Assembly (NCBI GenBank): GCA_902364645.1
Contig: CABJEP010000007.1
Coordinates: forward strand, 1 to 60,583
Direction of reading: 5' to 3'
Source: Coriobacteriaceae bacterium
GTDB lineage: Bacteria; Actinomycetota; Coriobacteriia; Coriobacteriales; Coriobacteriaceae
Length of the DNA: 60,583 bases
The position numbers were made by a program, and so were the translations under genes. Below are positions 28,238-35,771 of this stretch, in pieces (within the stretch, counting starts at the first letter, position 1; every line of letters starts with the position of its first letter). The notes under the pieces were generated by a model, which had not been told where the DNA came from, did no database searches, and saw only the letters and a list, made by a program, of their open reading frames with translations.

Positions 28238-28414
28238 AAGGCCCAGTTGAACGCACTGGGAGCCGGGTGCAAGGTGCGCCACAAGGCATGGGGCGCCGGC
28301 ACCGTGACGAGGATAGACGGCGGCTCGATCTACGTGAGCATCGGGGGCAAGGAGCGGATGTTTCAGTTCCCGGGCGCGTTCGAGCAGGAGTTCTTGAGTT
28401 TATTGGGAGCATGC
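28238..28414 (+). pseudogene. C-terminal domain fragment of a restriction-type protein, in frame with SIR2
   Basis: The frame reads NALGAGCKVRHKAWGAGTV, RIDGGSIYVSIGGKERMFQF and PGAFEQEFLSLL. I know this as a small C-terminal beta-rich module found at the end of several nuclease or restriction proteins in gut Gram-positives; the rest of that protein is missing. There is no stop codon between it and the SIR2 ATG at 28415, so the two are formally one open frame from about 28163. Confidence 0.5.
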
Positions 28415-29689
28415 ATGTCTGACAACGCAATAAACATACCGGGCAACGTGTCCTCCGATATGCAGAAAGAATCCTCCAAACCCCTTTTTACCTTGCAGAG
28501 GGGTGCAACAAGGCGTGAGGTAAACGCGGTAGAAGCCAGACATTTTGTTCAAGGCATTCTTTCCAGGTCGATTAACCTAGCCACGCTTATCGGCTCTGGC
28601 GCATCTACTCCGGCCATTCCCCTGATGGGTGAAACCTTCAGGAACTTGCGAGCGGACCTCAAGCTCAACGATCCCGATCTATCTATCCTTCTGGAAAGTC
28701 GGATAACTAAAATTGCCTGTCGAGATAACGAAGACCCTGCGAAGTACTCGAACATAGAGAACCTCCTCTCGTGGCTGAGTCAGCGCATCGAGGGCTCTCT
28801 AGATAGCGCCGATGACGACAAGAGGGTTTCCGATGCAGTTCGCAAGGCCTTTCTCGAGTCCGTCGACATCAAATACAGCGCGGAGCACTCCGACGTCCTT
28901 GATAGCTATCGTAAGTTTGTTCAGGGACTTGGCGTATCGCGACAGATCCTTGCGCGCGGTGGTCAAGCTGCCTTCGACGTCGTTAATCTCTTCACAACAA
29001 ACTACGACCTATTTCATGAGATGGCCCTTGAATCGAGCGGCTACGCCTATGTGGACGGGTTCTCGAACGGGCTGATACCCACATTCAACCCGCGGGAATA
29101 CCATCGCAGGCCGATTGACCTCGACGAGAGATTCAGGGATCACTACGAACCGGTGAACCCCTTCTTTCGCCTTTACAAGATGCACGGGTCCATCAACTGG
29201 AGGATTTATGACGGAAACGTCGTAAGGATCCCCAGGTTTCCCGACATCACCGACGAGTACCAAGGCGACAGACAACTTATCGCCCCGATGACTTCCAAAT
29301 ACGCCTTGACCCAGGGCTCCCCCTATAGCGATATGTTCCGCGAGTTCGTAAATGCCCTCGCCGTCCCCAACACAGTCCTTCTGACTTGTGGATTCAGCTT
29401 CGCGGACTCTCACATATCAAACCTTATCAGCCAGGCTCTTGCGAGGCCCGATTTCACGCTCCTCGCCTTTATCGGCAACCCGGCAGAAGCAGATGTCGGT
29501 TCCCCTACACGTGTGTTCTACGATAAGGCAGGTGGCGCGAACACCTATTTCGTATATCCAAGTGAAAGGGAACTAGACCGCAAGCGCCCGCTATACTTCT
29601 CGGAATTTGCTGACTTTATCGGGCCCGAGATCACCTTCGGAGACGATGTGGCATCTGGATCTTTGGGGCTTGGTGACAAGAATGACTAA
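28415..29689 (+). CDS. SIR2 domain protein of a SIR2-HerA defence pair
   Basis: 424 residues. A SIR2 (sirtuin-like) NAD-binding domain fills most of the chain: LIGSGASTPAIPLMGETF near residue 57, the FTTNYDLFHE motif near residue 192 and YKMHGSINW near residue 253, whose His is the expected catalytic residue; CGFSFADSHISNL follows near residue 325. In described SIR2-HerA systems the SIR2 partner degrades NAD+ (nuclease activity is also reported) on phage infection. Start chosen because GGGAG sits 5 bases upstream, although the frame is open further left. The herA ATG overlaps its last codons, so translation is coupled. Confidence 0.9.
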   Translation: MSDNAINIPGNVSSDMQKESSKPLFTLQRGATRREVNAVEARHFVQGILSRSINLATLIGSGASTPAIPLMGETFRNLRADLKLNDPDLSILLESRITKIACRDNEDPAKYSNIENLLSWLSQRIEGSLDSADDDKRVSDAVRKAFLESVDIKYSAEHSDVLDSYRKFVQGLGVSRQILARGGQAAFDVVNLFTTNYDLFHEMALESSGYAYVDGFSNGLIPTFNPREYHRRPIDLDERFRDHYEPVNPFFRLYKMHGSINWRIYDGNVVRIPRFPDITDEYQGDRQLIAPMTSKYALTQGSPYSDMFREFVNALAVPNTVLLTCGFSFADSHISNLISQALARPDFTLLAFIGNPAEADVGSPTRVFYDKAGGANTYFVYPSERELDRKRPLYFSEFADFIGPEITFGDDVASGSLGLGDKND

Positions 29690-31514
29690 TGAGGTTCCCA
29701 ATCCGGGTTGGCTCATCGGCACCATCTGCTATATGGATCAGGAGAAGATAAGACTACGCGCATCACGTTCCGACTTTTCAGACCGGATGCTCGATGGCGA
29801 GCCAAGGCATCTAAACGGGCTCAATCAATATCTCTTTTCCTATCTCTCTATCTCGACAAAGATCATTTTTCGCGTGACTTCCGTAGAAGAGGCCGAGAGG
29901 CCGTATTCCGACCAGCCTTCGTCGAGGTTTAGCACGAGCTATATCTTCACCGCCGTCCCCATTGGAGAGATTGAAGGATCTTCCTACGTGCCCGGCGTAG
30001 TAGACCTCCCCATGGTCGGCTCCAATGTCTATGCCTGCGATGAATCAATCCTCAAGAGGGTCTTTTGCGTGCGGGAAGGAGTCGAGATTGGGTCCCTCGC
30101 TGGGTACGATTCAGTAAGACCCACTTTTGATATCGATTCCCTGTTCTCTGGTCATCTCGCTATTCTCGGTAATACCGGCTCGGGAAAGTCCTCAACCGCG
30201 CGGCTCCTGCTTGATAGGGCGGCATCGCTCTTAGATGCCGAGGACGCGCTCGATGCAGAGCCCCGATTCTTCGTCTTCGATCTGCACGGCGATTATGACT
30301 TTCTCACGCGCGGCGGTTACGGCTGCACGAGACGAATCGGCGCTGATGAGTACCACCTCGCGCCCGGAGAGTTGTCGATGGATGACTGGTCAGCTATTCT
30401 CGACCCCTCGCGACGCATCCAGAAACCTCTGCTTGAGAGGGCCGTGAGATACTCCCACCTCAACGAGGAGGGCAAGAAAAAGCTATTTGCTGCCTTTGCA
30501 TATACCGCAATTCGGGACACGAGCATCGATAGCCACGCAGCGAGGAAGTTTCAGGTCTCAAAGTATTACCAGCCGATTGAGGGAGAACTTAACAAGATTC
30601 TCGAACGCGAGTCCGGACCTTTCTCTCGCCCTCAGACCGCTCATAACCTGTTAGTGTCTTTCAACCTGGAATACGGAAACATATCGAAAGATGTCGTCGA
30701 AGGGCTTGAGTCCCTTTTGAAGGAGTTCATCGAGGACGAATACATGTCCGATGGACTTCCCAATATCGAACGCATCTTATGTGAGTACGAAAAACCTAAA
30801 AGCGAGGTCTCAATCTCTGACGTCGTTGATGCGCTTGACTTCGTGTTCGACGAAGAAGAAGTGCGGGGCAACCGTCAGATAAGGTCGTATTCAGAGGGGC
30901 TGGTTACTCAGCTTAGAAACCTTAGGGAAAGGTATTCGCAAGACCTCTTCTCACTTGAGCGGGGCGAGTCAATTGCTGCCCTCTTAAACAAGGGGCATGG
31001 CATTCTTGTGCTAGACGTATCTCAGATAATCGACGAGTCAGGATTGAAGTTGTTTTCCCACTACGTTGCGCGCACCCTCTTTCAGGCTAGCCTAGATGCA
31101 GGAAGAGGCTCCTCGACACCCATCTATCTCATTTTTGACGAGGCGCATCGCTATATCAGGGATGCAGACCTGACAGACGACTCAGTGTTCAATCGAATTG
31201 CACGGGAGGGCCGTAAGTTTGGCATTTACCTTACCGCCATCAGCCAAATCCCCAGTGAGCTTTCCCGCGTCGTGCTCTCTCAGACGGGAACCTTCATAAT
31301 CCACCGCATTCAGAACTCTTACGACCTCGATTACGTTCGCCGCAATATCCCTTCCATATCAAATGGCCAGGTCATGCGCCTTCCCGCATTCGCCCCGGGA
31401 ACCGCGACCGCGCTGGGAAGCTCCATTACGGTGCCCCTTGAACTACAGATAGACGATGACTTTGCCGACGAGACGCCAACGATCCGGATGATGAAGAGCA
31501 ATCGGATTCGATAA
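29682..31514 (+). CDS. HerA-type ATPase of a SIR2-HerA defence pair
   Basis: 610 residues of the HerA/FtsK-like DUF87 superfamily of hexameric DNA translocases. An N-terminal HAS-barrel-like region (WLIGTICYMDQEKIRLRAS) is followed by Walker A LGNTGSGKSSTARLLL near residue 160, FFVFDLHGDYDFL near residue 195, Walker B IYLIFDEAHRYI near residue 485, and the sensor/arginine region LTAISQIPSELSRVVLSQ. The ATG at 29682 overlaps the SIR2 gene by 8 bases; earlier in-frame ATGs lie deep in SIR2. In described systems HerA hexamers assemble with SIR2 into one large complex. A hairpin terminator follows the stop by ~25 bases, so the pair forms its own unit. Confidence 0.9.
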   Translation: MTNEVPNPGWLIGTICYMDQEKIRLRASRSDFSDRMLDGEPRHLNGLNQYLFSYLSISTKIIFRVTSVEEAERPYSDQPSSRFSTSYIFTAVPIGEIEGSSYVPGVVDLPMVGSNVYACDESILKRVFCVREGVEIGSLAGYDSVRPTFDIDSLFSGHLAILGNTGSGKSSTARLLLDRAASLLDAEDALDAEPRFFVFDLHGDYDFLTRGGYGCTRRIGADEYHLAPGELSMDDWSAILDPSRRIQKPLLERAVRYSHLNEEGKKKLFAAFAYTAIRDTSIDSHAARKFQVSKYYQPIEGELNKILERESGPFSRPQTAHNLLVSFNLEYGNISKDVVEGLESLLKEFIEDEYMSDGLPNIERILCEYEKPKSEVSISDVVDALDFVFDEEEVRGNRQIRSYSEGLVTQLRNLRERYSQDLFSLERGESIAALLNKGHGILVLDVSQIIDESGLKLFSHYVARTLFQASLDAGRGSSTPIYLIFDEAHRYIRDADLTDDSVFNRIAREGRKFGIYLTAISQIPSELSRVVLSQTGTFIIHRIQNSYDLDYVRRNIPSISNGQVMRLPAFAPGTATALGSSITVPLELQIDDDFADETPTIRMMKSNRIR

Positions 31515-31537
31515 AGCTATTTGTGGCCGGCCCGGAG

Positions 31538-31573
31538 AATGCCCGCAACGGAGACGTTGTGGGCATTTCCTTT
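31538..31573 (+). terminator. Terminator of the SIR2-HerA unit
   Basis: Twelve-base arms (31538-31549 and 31556-31567, one G-U) with a 6-base loop, followed by TCCTTTT. Confidence 0.75.
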
Positions 31574-31620
31574 TGCCCGCTCGGGGCACGGGAGTCATAC
31601 GTGGGTGAGTAGGATGGTAA

Positions 31621-31731
31621 GCCGCAGGGCAGCAAGGGCAGCCGGAGGAGCCGCAGGAGCAGGCGCCGCAGGTAGAGGCGGTGTCGAACTACTGCGAGCT
31701 TCTCAACCGGCGGGACGCGCGCTACGCCTAG
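31621..31731 (+). pseudogene. C-terminal scrap of an unknown, possibly phage, protein
   Basis: Between TAA at 31618 and TAG at 31729 one frame reads a Gln/Pro/Glu-rich linker (QQGQPEEPQEQAPQ) and then VSNYCELLNRRDARYA. It looks like a genuine protein tail but has no start. I cannot name the family. Confidence 0.3.
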
Positions 31732-32229
31732 CAACAAGCCAGAACAAGCACAGTATTTTTCAGCGCACCATACACGCACTCGCTGCTAAGGTTCGGCCCC
31801 AGCCACGGATCACCCGTCAAGAAGAACTCCAGCCAGTGCTGCATAAGCAGTGCCTGCTCGCGCTTCCAACGGCGCAGCTTTTCCTCGCTGGCCTCTTCCC
31901 TGCTGCGCGAAGTGAACTCGTAGTGGTGCAGCTCAGCATAAGGTGTAAAGATGGTGCGGTAGCCCCCATACGCGCAGGCAAAAATCCGCATCGTTAAAAC
32001 CGACGGCAAACTTCTCGTCGCAGCCTTCAACCCGTTCATAAACGTCGCGACGGACCATCTGGCAGGCGCCCGTAACGGCGCTAAAGTTGCCCGGGTGCAC
32101 GGCACGGGCAAGATATCCCTCGCGCTTTGCCGAAAAGTCCCAGTTGGCATGGGCAAGGGCGCCGCGCACGCCGACCACAATGCCAGCTAGCTGAACCAAA
32201 TGGCCAGCAAAGTAGAGCTTGGCACCCAC
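31728..32229 (-). pseudogene. C-terminal fragment of a two-domain GT2, duplicate of 35772-38258
   Basis: MGAKLYFAGHLVQLAGIVVG, NFSAVTGACQMVRRDVYERV and GFNDADFCLRVW match the end of the 828-residue GT2 at 35772-38258 almost residue for residue. A frameshift near 31945 moves the match to another frame (TIFTPYAELHHYEFTSR to GDPWLGPNLS). The N-terminal two thirds are absent. Diverged and frameshifted, so an old partial duplication. It lies at the other end of the RhuM-Fic/AbiE cassette from the intact copy. Confidence 0.85.
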
Positions 32230-32238
32230 TAAAGCCCA

Positions 32239-32298
32239 TTACTTGCTCAGGATGACCAGGAAGGTCAAGAGAAGTAGGAGAAGGATAATCCTATCCAT
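32239..32298 (-). CDS. 19-residue hydrophobic peptide, possible type I toxin
   Basis: An ATG with AGGGGG about 7 bases upstream opens a 19-codon frame, MDRIILLLLLLTFLVILSK, ending TAA. One charged pair at the start, an uninterrupted stretch of Leu/Ile/Val/Phe, and a terminal Lys make it a single membrane helix. Length and pattern resemble Ibs-type and other type I toxin peptides. Such genes are controlled by an antisense RNA; I looked for a clear antisense promoter and did not find one. It sits just upstream, and on the opposite strand, of the RhuM-Fic gene in a defence island, a common setting for toxin genes. Could also be a chance frame in a decayed region. Confidence 0.4.
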   Translation of the reverse strand: MDRIILLLLLLTFLVILSK

Positions 32299-32566
32299 CT
32301 GACTACCCCCTGCCTTGTAGAACCGCGGCCCGGAATACAGCTGGCTTCGGAGAACAAGGCAGAGGACGACACACCGCCGCGTCCAGCTAAAATTTAAACA
32401 GAAATACGTACGCATGTTCGCGTTTCGTGGTACACTGTATCTACCAGAATAAGACAGAGTGAAAGTCGCTTCGGAGGCCCCCAATGGTACGAAGCGCCGG
32501 CGCCGCGGATCCCTGCTGCCCCGACCCTGGCTTAGCCGGCGCACGCGACGCCGACTGACCGGCGGG

Positions 32567-32596
32567 ATGCCGGTTGAAGCTACGCAATACCGGCAT
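32567..32596. promoter_or_regulatory. Inverted repeat upstream of rhuM-fic
   Basis: ATGCCGGT (32567-32574) and ACCGGCAT (32589-32596) with 14 bases between, about 65 bases before the ATG. It may be an operator or a leader hairpin. The 32299-32566 stretch shows no other feature. Confidence 0.35.
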
Positions 32597-32662
32597 GTTG
32601 AAACCACTCGTCCTCCGGCGTGCGGATCATAGCATGTCGACTAAACCGAAGGGGCATACATC

Positions 32663-33607
32663 ATGGACAATTCCAACGCAAGCCAGCAGATCGCTTTGTA
32701 CGAGGACCCCGACCACGCAGTCCACCTTGACGTGCGCGTCGACGGCGATACGGTCTGGCTAACCCAGCAGCAGATGGCGACGTTGTTCGGGCGCGGAGTG
32801 CCGACTATCTCCAAGCACATTCATTCCGCAGCAAAGGAAGAGCTTGCCGGAATTCGAACTATTTCATTTTTTGAAATAGTTCGCTTAGAGGGAACAAGAA
32901 CGGTCAAACGTCAGGTCGAGCACTACAACCTCGACATGATCATCTCGGTTGGCTACCGCGTGAAGTCTCAGCAGGGCGTGTACTTCCGCCGGTGGGCAAA
33001 TGGCGTGCTCAAGCAGCATCTACTCCAGGGATACTCCATCAACCAAAAGAGACTCGAGGCGCTCGGAACGGTCTTCAAGGTCCTCGAGAGGTCGAGTACT
33101 CCGGAACTCTCCGGTGCGGCAGAAATTCTACAGAAGTACCTTCCGAGCCTGACTCTGCTCGATGAATACGACACGGGAAGGATGAAGGCGCCCCAGGGCA
33201 ACGAGCCCAACTGGGAGCTCGGTTACACCGAAGCCCTCGAAGTCGTCCGCAGCCTACCGTTCTACTCGTCGTCCACCCTGTTCGGACGAGAGCGGGACAA
33301 CCAGTTCGCCGGAATCATCAGCGCCCTCTATCAGGGCTTTGGCGACCAAGACCTATATCCCTCCGTTCAAGCAAAGGCCGCCAACCTTCTCTACCTCGTA
33401 GTGAAGGACCATCCATTCTTGGATGGCAACAAGCGCTCTGCAGCGGCGCTCTTCATTCACTTCCTCGACAAGAACGGGATGCTGCGCAACGGCGAAAGAC
33501 TCCGCGTGGAGGGCAACGCGCTCGCGGCCATGACGCTCATGATTGCCCTCTCTGACCCAAGCGAGAAGGACTCCATGGTTACGCTGGTGGAGAATTTCAT
33601 CGCGTAG
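32663..33607 (+). CDS. RhuM-Fic/DOC family protein
   Basis: 314 residues. The N-terminal ~110 residues match the RhuM family (VWLTQQQMATLFGRGVPTIS, then YNLDMIISVGYRVKSQQGVY and FRRWANGVLKQHLLQGYSIN), probably nucleic-acid binding. The C-terminal part is a Fic/DOC domain with the active-site loop HPFLDGNKRSAAALF near residue 249; the His is the catalytic base that transfers AMP or phosphate to a target. The loop has GNKR instead of the GN(G/K)R of AMP-transferring Fic, close to the Doc type. Often found in defence or toxin islands, but its target is unknown. No separate antitoxin gene is adjacent. Confidence 0.88.
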   Translation: MDNSNASQQIALYEDPDHAVHLDVRVDGDTVWLTQQQMATLFGRGVPTISKHIHSAAKEELAGIRTISFFEIVRLEGTRTVKRQVEHYNLDMIISVGYRVKSQQGVYFRRWANGVLKQHLLQGYSINQKRLEALGTVFKVLERSSTPELSGAAEILQKYLPSLTLLDEYDTGRMKAPQGNEPNWELGYTEALEVVRSLPFYSSSTLFGRERDNQFAGIISALYQGFGDQDLYPSVQAKAANLLYLVVKDHPFLDGNKRSAAALFIHFLDKNGMLRNGERLRVEGNALAAMTLMIALSDPSEKDSMVTLVENFIA

Positions 33608-33726
33608 CGCCTTCGCCCGAGCACCAGAATCGACGTTCCTTCATATAGCAGATGCAAACGAGGAAAGGGCCATCAAAGTAAGGCACCGTCATGGCGAGGG
33701 AGGTGCCGCAATGAGTCGTTCCATGA

Positions 33727-33776
33727 AAAGCCATATAAGCCTACAATTGTCATCAGATGTAGGCTTATATGGCTTT
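33727..33776. promoter_or_regulatory. 19-bp perfect inverted repeat, likely AbiEi operator
   Basis: 33727-33745 (AAAGCCATATAAGCCTACA) is exactly complementary to 33758-33776, with 12 bases between, ending 15 bases before the abiEi ATG. AbiEi antitoxins are known to repress their own operon by binding long inverted repeats at this position; binding here is inferred. Confidence 0.75.
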
Positions 33777-33791
33777 CGAGGGGAGGTCGGC

Positions 33792-34334
33792 ATGGTGATC
33801 ACCTACCGGGAGGCGCTGGCTGAACTCGGGAGCAGGTACCGCGTTCGCAAGGCGGTGTCGGAAGGAACGCTCCACCCCGTCGGCCGAGGGATGTACTCGA
33901 CCAACCGGGACGAGGACGCCCTCGCCGTGATCGCGAAGCGCTACCCCGGGGGCATCCTGACCGGGCAGACCGCGCTCTACGCCCACGGGCTCGTGACCGC
34001 GCCCCCCGACCAGATCGACCTGGCCACGAAGCGCGGTGGGACCAAGATACGCGACGCCGCCGTGCGCCAGCACTTCATCCCGGAGGGATGGCTGGGCGTC
34101 GGGAGGTCGACCGTCTCGGTGGACGGGACCGAGCTTGCCGCTTACGACCCCGAGCGCATGCTCCTCGAGCTCATGCGCTCGCGCAACAAGCTGCCCTACG
34201 ACCTCTACCGGGAGGCCGTCGCCTCGTTCCGCAGGCGGTCGGAGCGGCTGGACATATACAGGCTGCAGGACTACGCGGAGGCAATCCCGCACGGCGAGGC
34301 ACACCTCGAGCGCGCCATGGAGGAGGTATTCTGA
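33792..34334 (+). CDS. abiEi: AbiEi-type antitoxin / transcriptional regulator
   Basis: 180 residues. The N-terminal winged helix-turn-helix (ITYREALAELGSRYRVRKAV) and SEGTLHPVGRGMYSTNRDED are typical of type IV antitoxin AbiEi, followed by the AbiEi domain (GGILTGQTALYAHGLVTAPP). It represses the operon and blocks the toxin without direct binding. Start at MVITYREA with GGGGAGG upstream; the frame further left crosses the operator. Its TGA overlaps the ATG of abiEii (TGATG), so the two are translationally coupled. GC content is much higher than in the neighbouring operator region. Confidence 0.88.
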   Translation: MVITYREALAELGSRYRVRKAVSEGTLHPVGRGMYSTNRDEDALAVIAKRYPGGILTGQTALYAHGLVTAPPDQIDLATKRGGTKIRDAAVRQHFIPEGWLGVGRSTVSVDGTELAAYDPERMLLELMRSRNKLPYDLYREAVASFRRRSERLDIYRLQDYAEAIPHGEAHLERAMEEVF

Positions 34335-34990
34335 TGGACCTGAACGAGATGAGGGCGCGCTACGAGCGCGAGGAGGGCTACTCCTGCCTCAACGCGACCG
34401 CGCGCGTCTGCCAGGACGTGATCCTCTCAAAGCTGGCGGCATCCAGCATGCGCGACCGAGTGACGGTCAAGGGAGGGGTCCTGATGTGCGCGCTGTCGGG
34501 GAGCGGGCGCCGCGCAACCCAGGACATAGACCTCGACTTCGTGCGGTACCCGATGAACGACGCCTCCATTCGCTCCTTTGTGTCCGCCCTCTCGAACCTC
34601 GGCGACGGCGTAACCGTCCGCATCGCCGGCGAGATAGAGGAGCTGTCGCAGCAGGACTACAAGGGCAGGCGCGTCAACCTCAAGGTCAGCGACGGGCGCA
34701 GCACGTTCGACACGAAGCTCGACCTGGGGGTCCACGCGAGCGCTGCGATGGAGCAGGACGAGCTGTGGTTCGACGTGGCACACCGGCAGGAGGGCGTCTG
34801 CCTGCTTGCGAACTCGAAAGAGCAGGTGTTCGCCGAGAAGCTCAAGTCCCTGCTGCGCCACGGCATCCGAACGGCCCCGGAAACTCGTTTCATGGAGCGT
34901 TTCATGGAAAATCCCCCCCCCCCCAATCTAGCAACGGTTCAGAGTCTACTAGATTGGGGGGACGCGAGCCAAGTCGACAAGGGCAGTTAA
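34334..34990 (+). CDS. abiEii: AbiEii-type nucleotidyltransferase toxin, C terminus replaced
   Basis: 218 residues; family members are usually about 270-300. The nucleotidyltransferase core is present: VTVKGGVLMCALSGSG, then RRATQDIDLDFV near residue 58 with the metal-binding Asp residues, and ANSKEQVFAEKLKSLLRHG near residue 160. After RHGIRT the family-like sequence ends and 40 unrelated codons follow, through a run of 12 C (34913-34924). The C-terminal helical domain is therefore missing, and the toxin may be inactive. In described systems AbiEii-like proteins attach nucleotides to tRNA and halt growth on phage infection. Confidence 0.8.
   Translation: MDLNEMRARYEREEGYSCLNATARVCQDVILSKLAASSMRDRVTVKGGVLMCALSGSGRRATQDIDLDFVRYPMNDASIRSFVSALSNLGDGVTVRIAGEIEELSQQDYKGRRVNLKVSDGRSTFDTKLDLGVHASAAMEQDELWFDVAHRQEGVCLLANSKEQVFAEKLKSLLRHGIRTAPETRFMERFMENPPPPNLATVQSLLDWGDASQVDKGS
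34913..34961. repeat. C12 tract and 13-bp inverted repeat at the abiEii end
   Basis: Twelve consecutive C at 34913-34924. CCCCCCAATCTAG (34919-34931) is exactly complementary to 34949-34961 with 17 bases between. Long homopolymers slip during replication. The hairpin has no T run, so it is a poor terminator and may mark the end of a lost element. Confidence 0.7.
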
Positions 34991-35013
34991 CCGGCGGCTA
35001 TTCATGCCTCGAT

Positions 35014-35580
35014 TTAGAACCGCTCGAGAATCTCCGCGGCGTTCTCTCGCAGATAGATATCTAGGTCCGGCACGGCAAACTGCACGTAGCCCCTCTGCGG
35101 AGCTTGAATAACCTCTCTTTGAAGCAGCTTAGCCCTAATAGAGCTGACCTCATTGGTCTTTTTACCCATGCGTTTAGCAATCTCAGATGATTTGGACTGC
35201 TGCTTATCCTCGCACATGGCCAAAAGGTATTTGATATCGTTGAGTCCAAGTCCAGAAATCGCGGGCTCGTGAACAACATCGTGAAAACGAGCCTCTGCCA
35301 GCGCAATGCCTTCGGTGACGTCGCCCTCGCTCACAATGGCACTTTTGGCACGATGCAAGTTGGCGCGTTGCCAAATGGAGTAACCGACCAGTTGCACCAG
35401 ATAGGCATAGCCCTTAGTGGCCTTAGCGGCTCTCGACAGAAGATCGTCCTCTATGGTCAAACCAGTCGCGACAAAGCTATCGCCCATAGAGAGCGCTACC
35501 TCCACCTGGTTGATAGGCGCCAGATCTTCGGAGAGGGCACGACGCAAGAACGTAAGCGCCTTGCCGTTAATAAGATCCAT
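35014..35580 (-). pseudogene. C-terminal part of an AAA ATPase with winged helix
   Basis: 188 codons match the C-terminal half of Orc/Cdc6-like AAA ATPases of gut actinobacteria and clostridia: KATKGYAYLVQLVGYSIWQR near residue 52 (lid region), then GLNDIKYLLAMCEDKQQSKS and KRMGKKTNEVSSIRAKLLQR, a winged helix-turn-helix, ending in GYVQFAVPDLDIYLRENA. The P-loop half, about 180-200 residues, is missing, so it cannot hydrolyse ATP. The ATG at 35580 has no ribosome site. Upstream sequence (35581-35770) is AT-rich and empty. Confidence 0.65.
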
Positions 35581-35771
35581 AACGCCGGCGGGTAAGCCGG
35601 CAAAGGCAAGTGCGATATCTACTTATATCGAATAATATCGAGCTGTATAAGCTTGTATAAACTTATCGCGGAAGTATCGAGCTTTCGTAATATGACTTAG
35701 TTAGTAGTCCACCATTGCTTTCTTCCAAGCTCATAGCGAAAGAAAGTTCAGGACTTCCTAAACCCATTGCC

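Noticed and set aside
32239..32607. 122-codon frame extending the 19-residue peptide upstream
   Set aside because: The extra part is Cys/Arg-rich with no motif, and the strong ribosome site lies directly before the short peptide.
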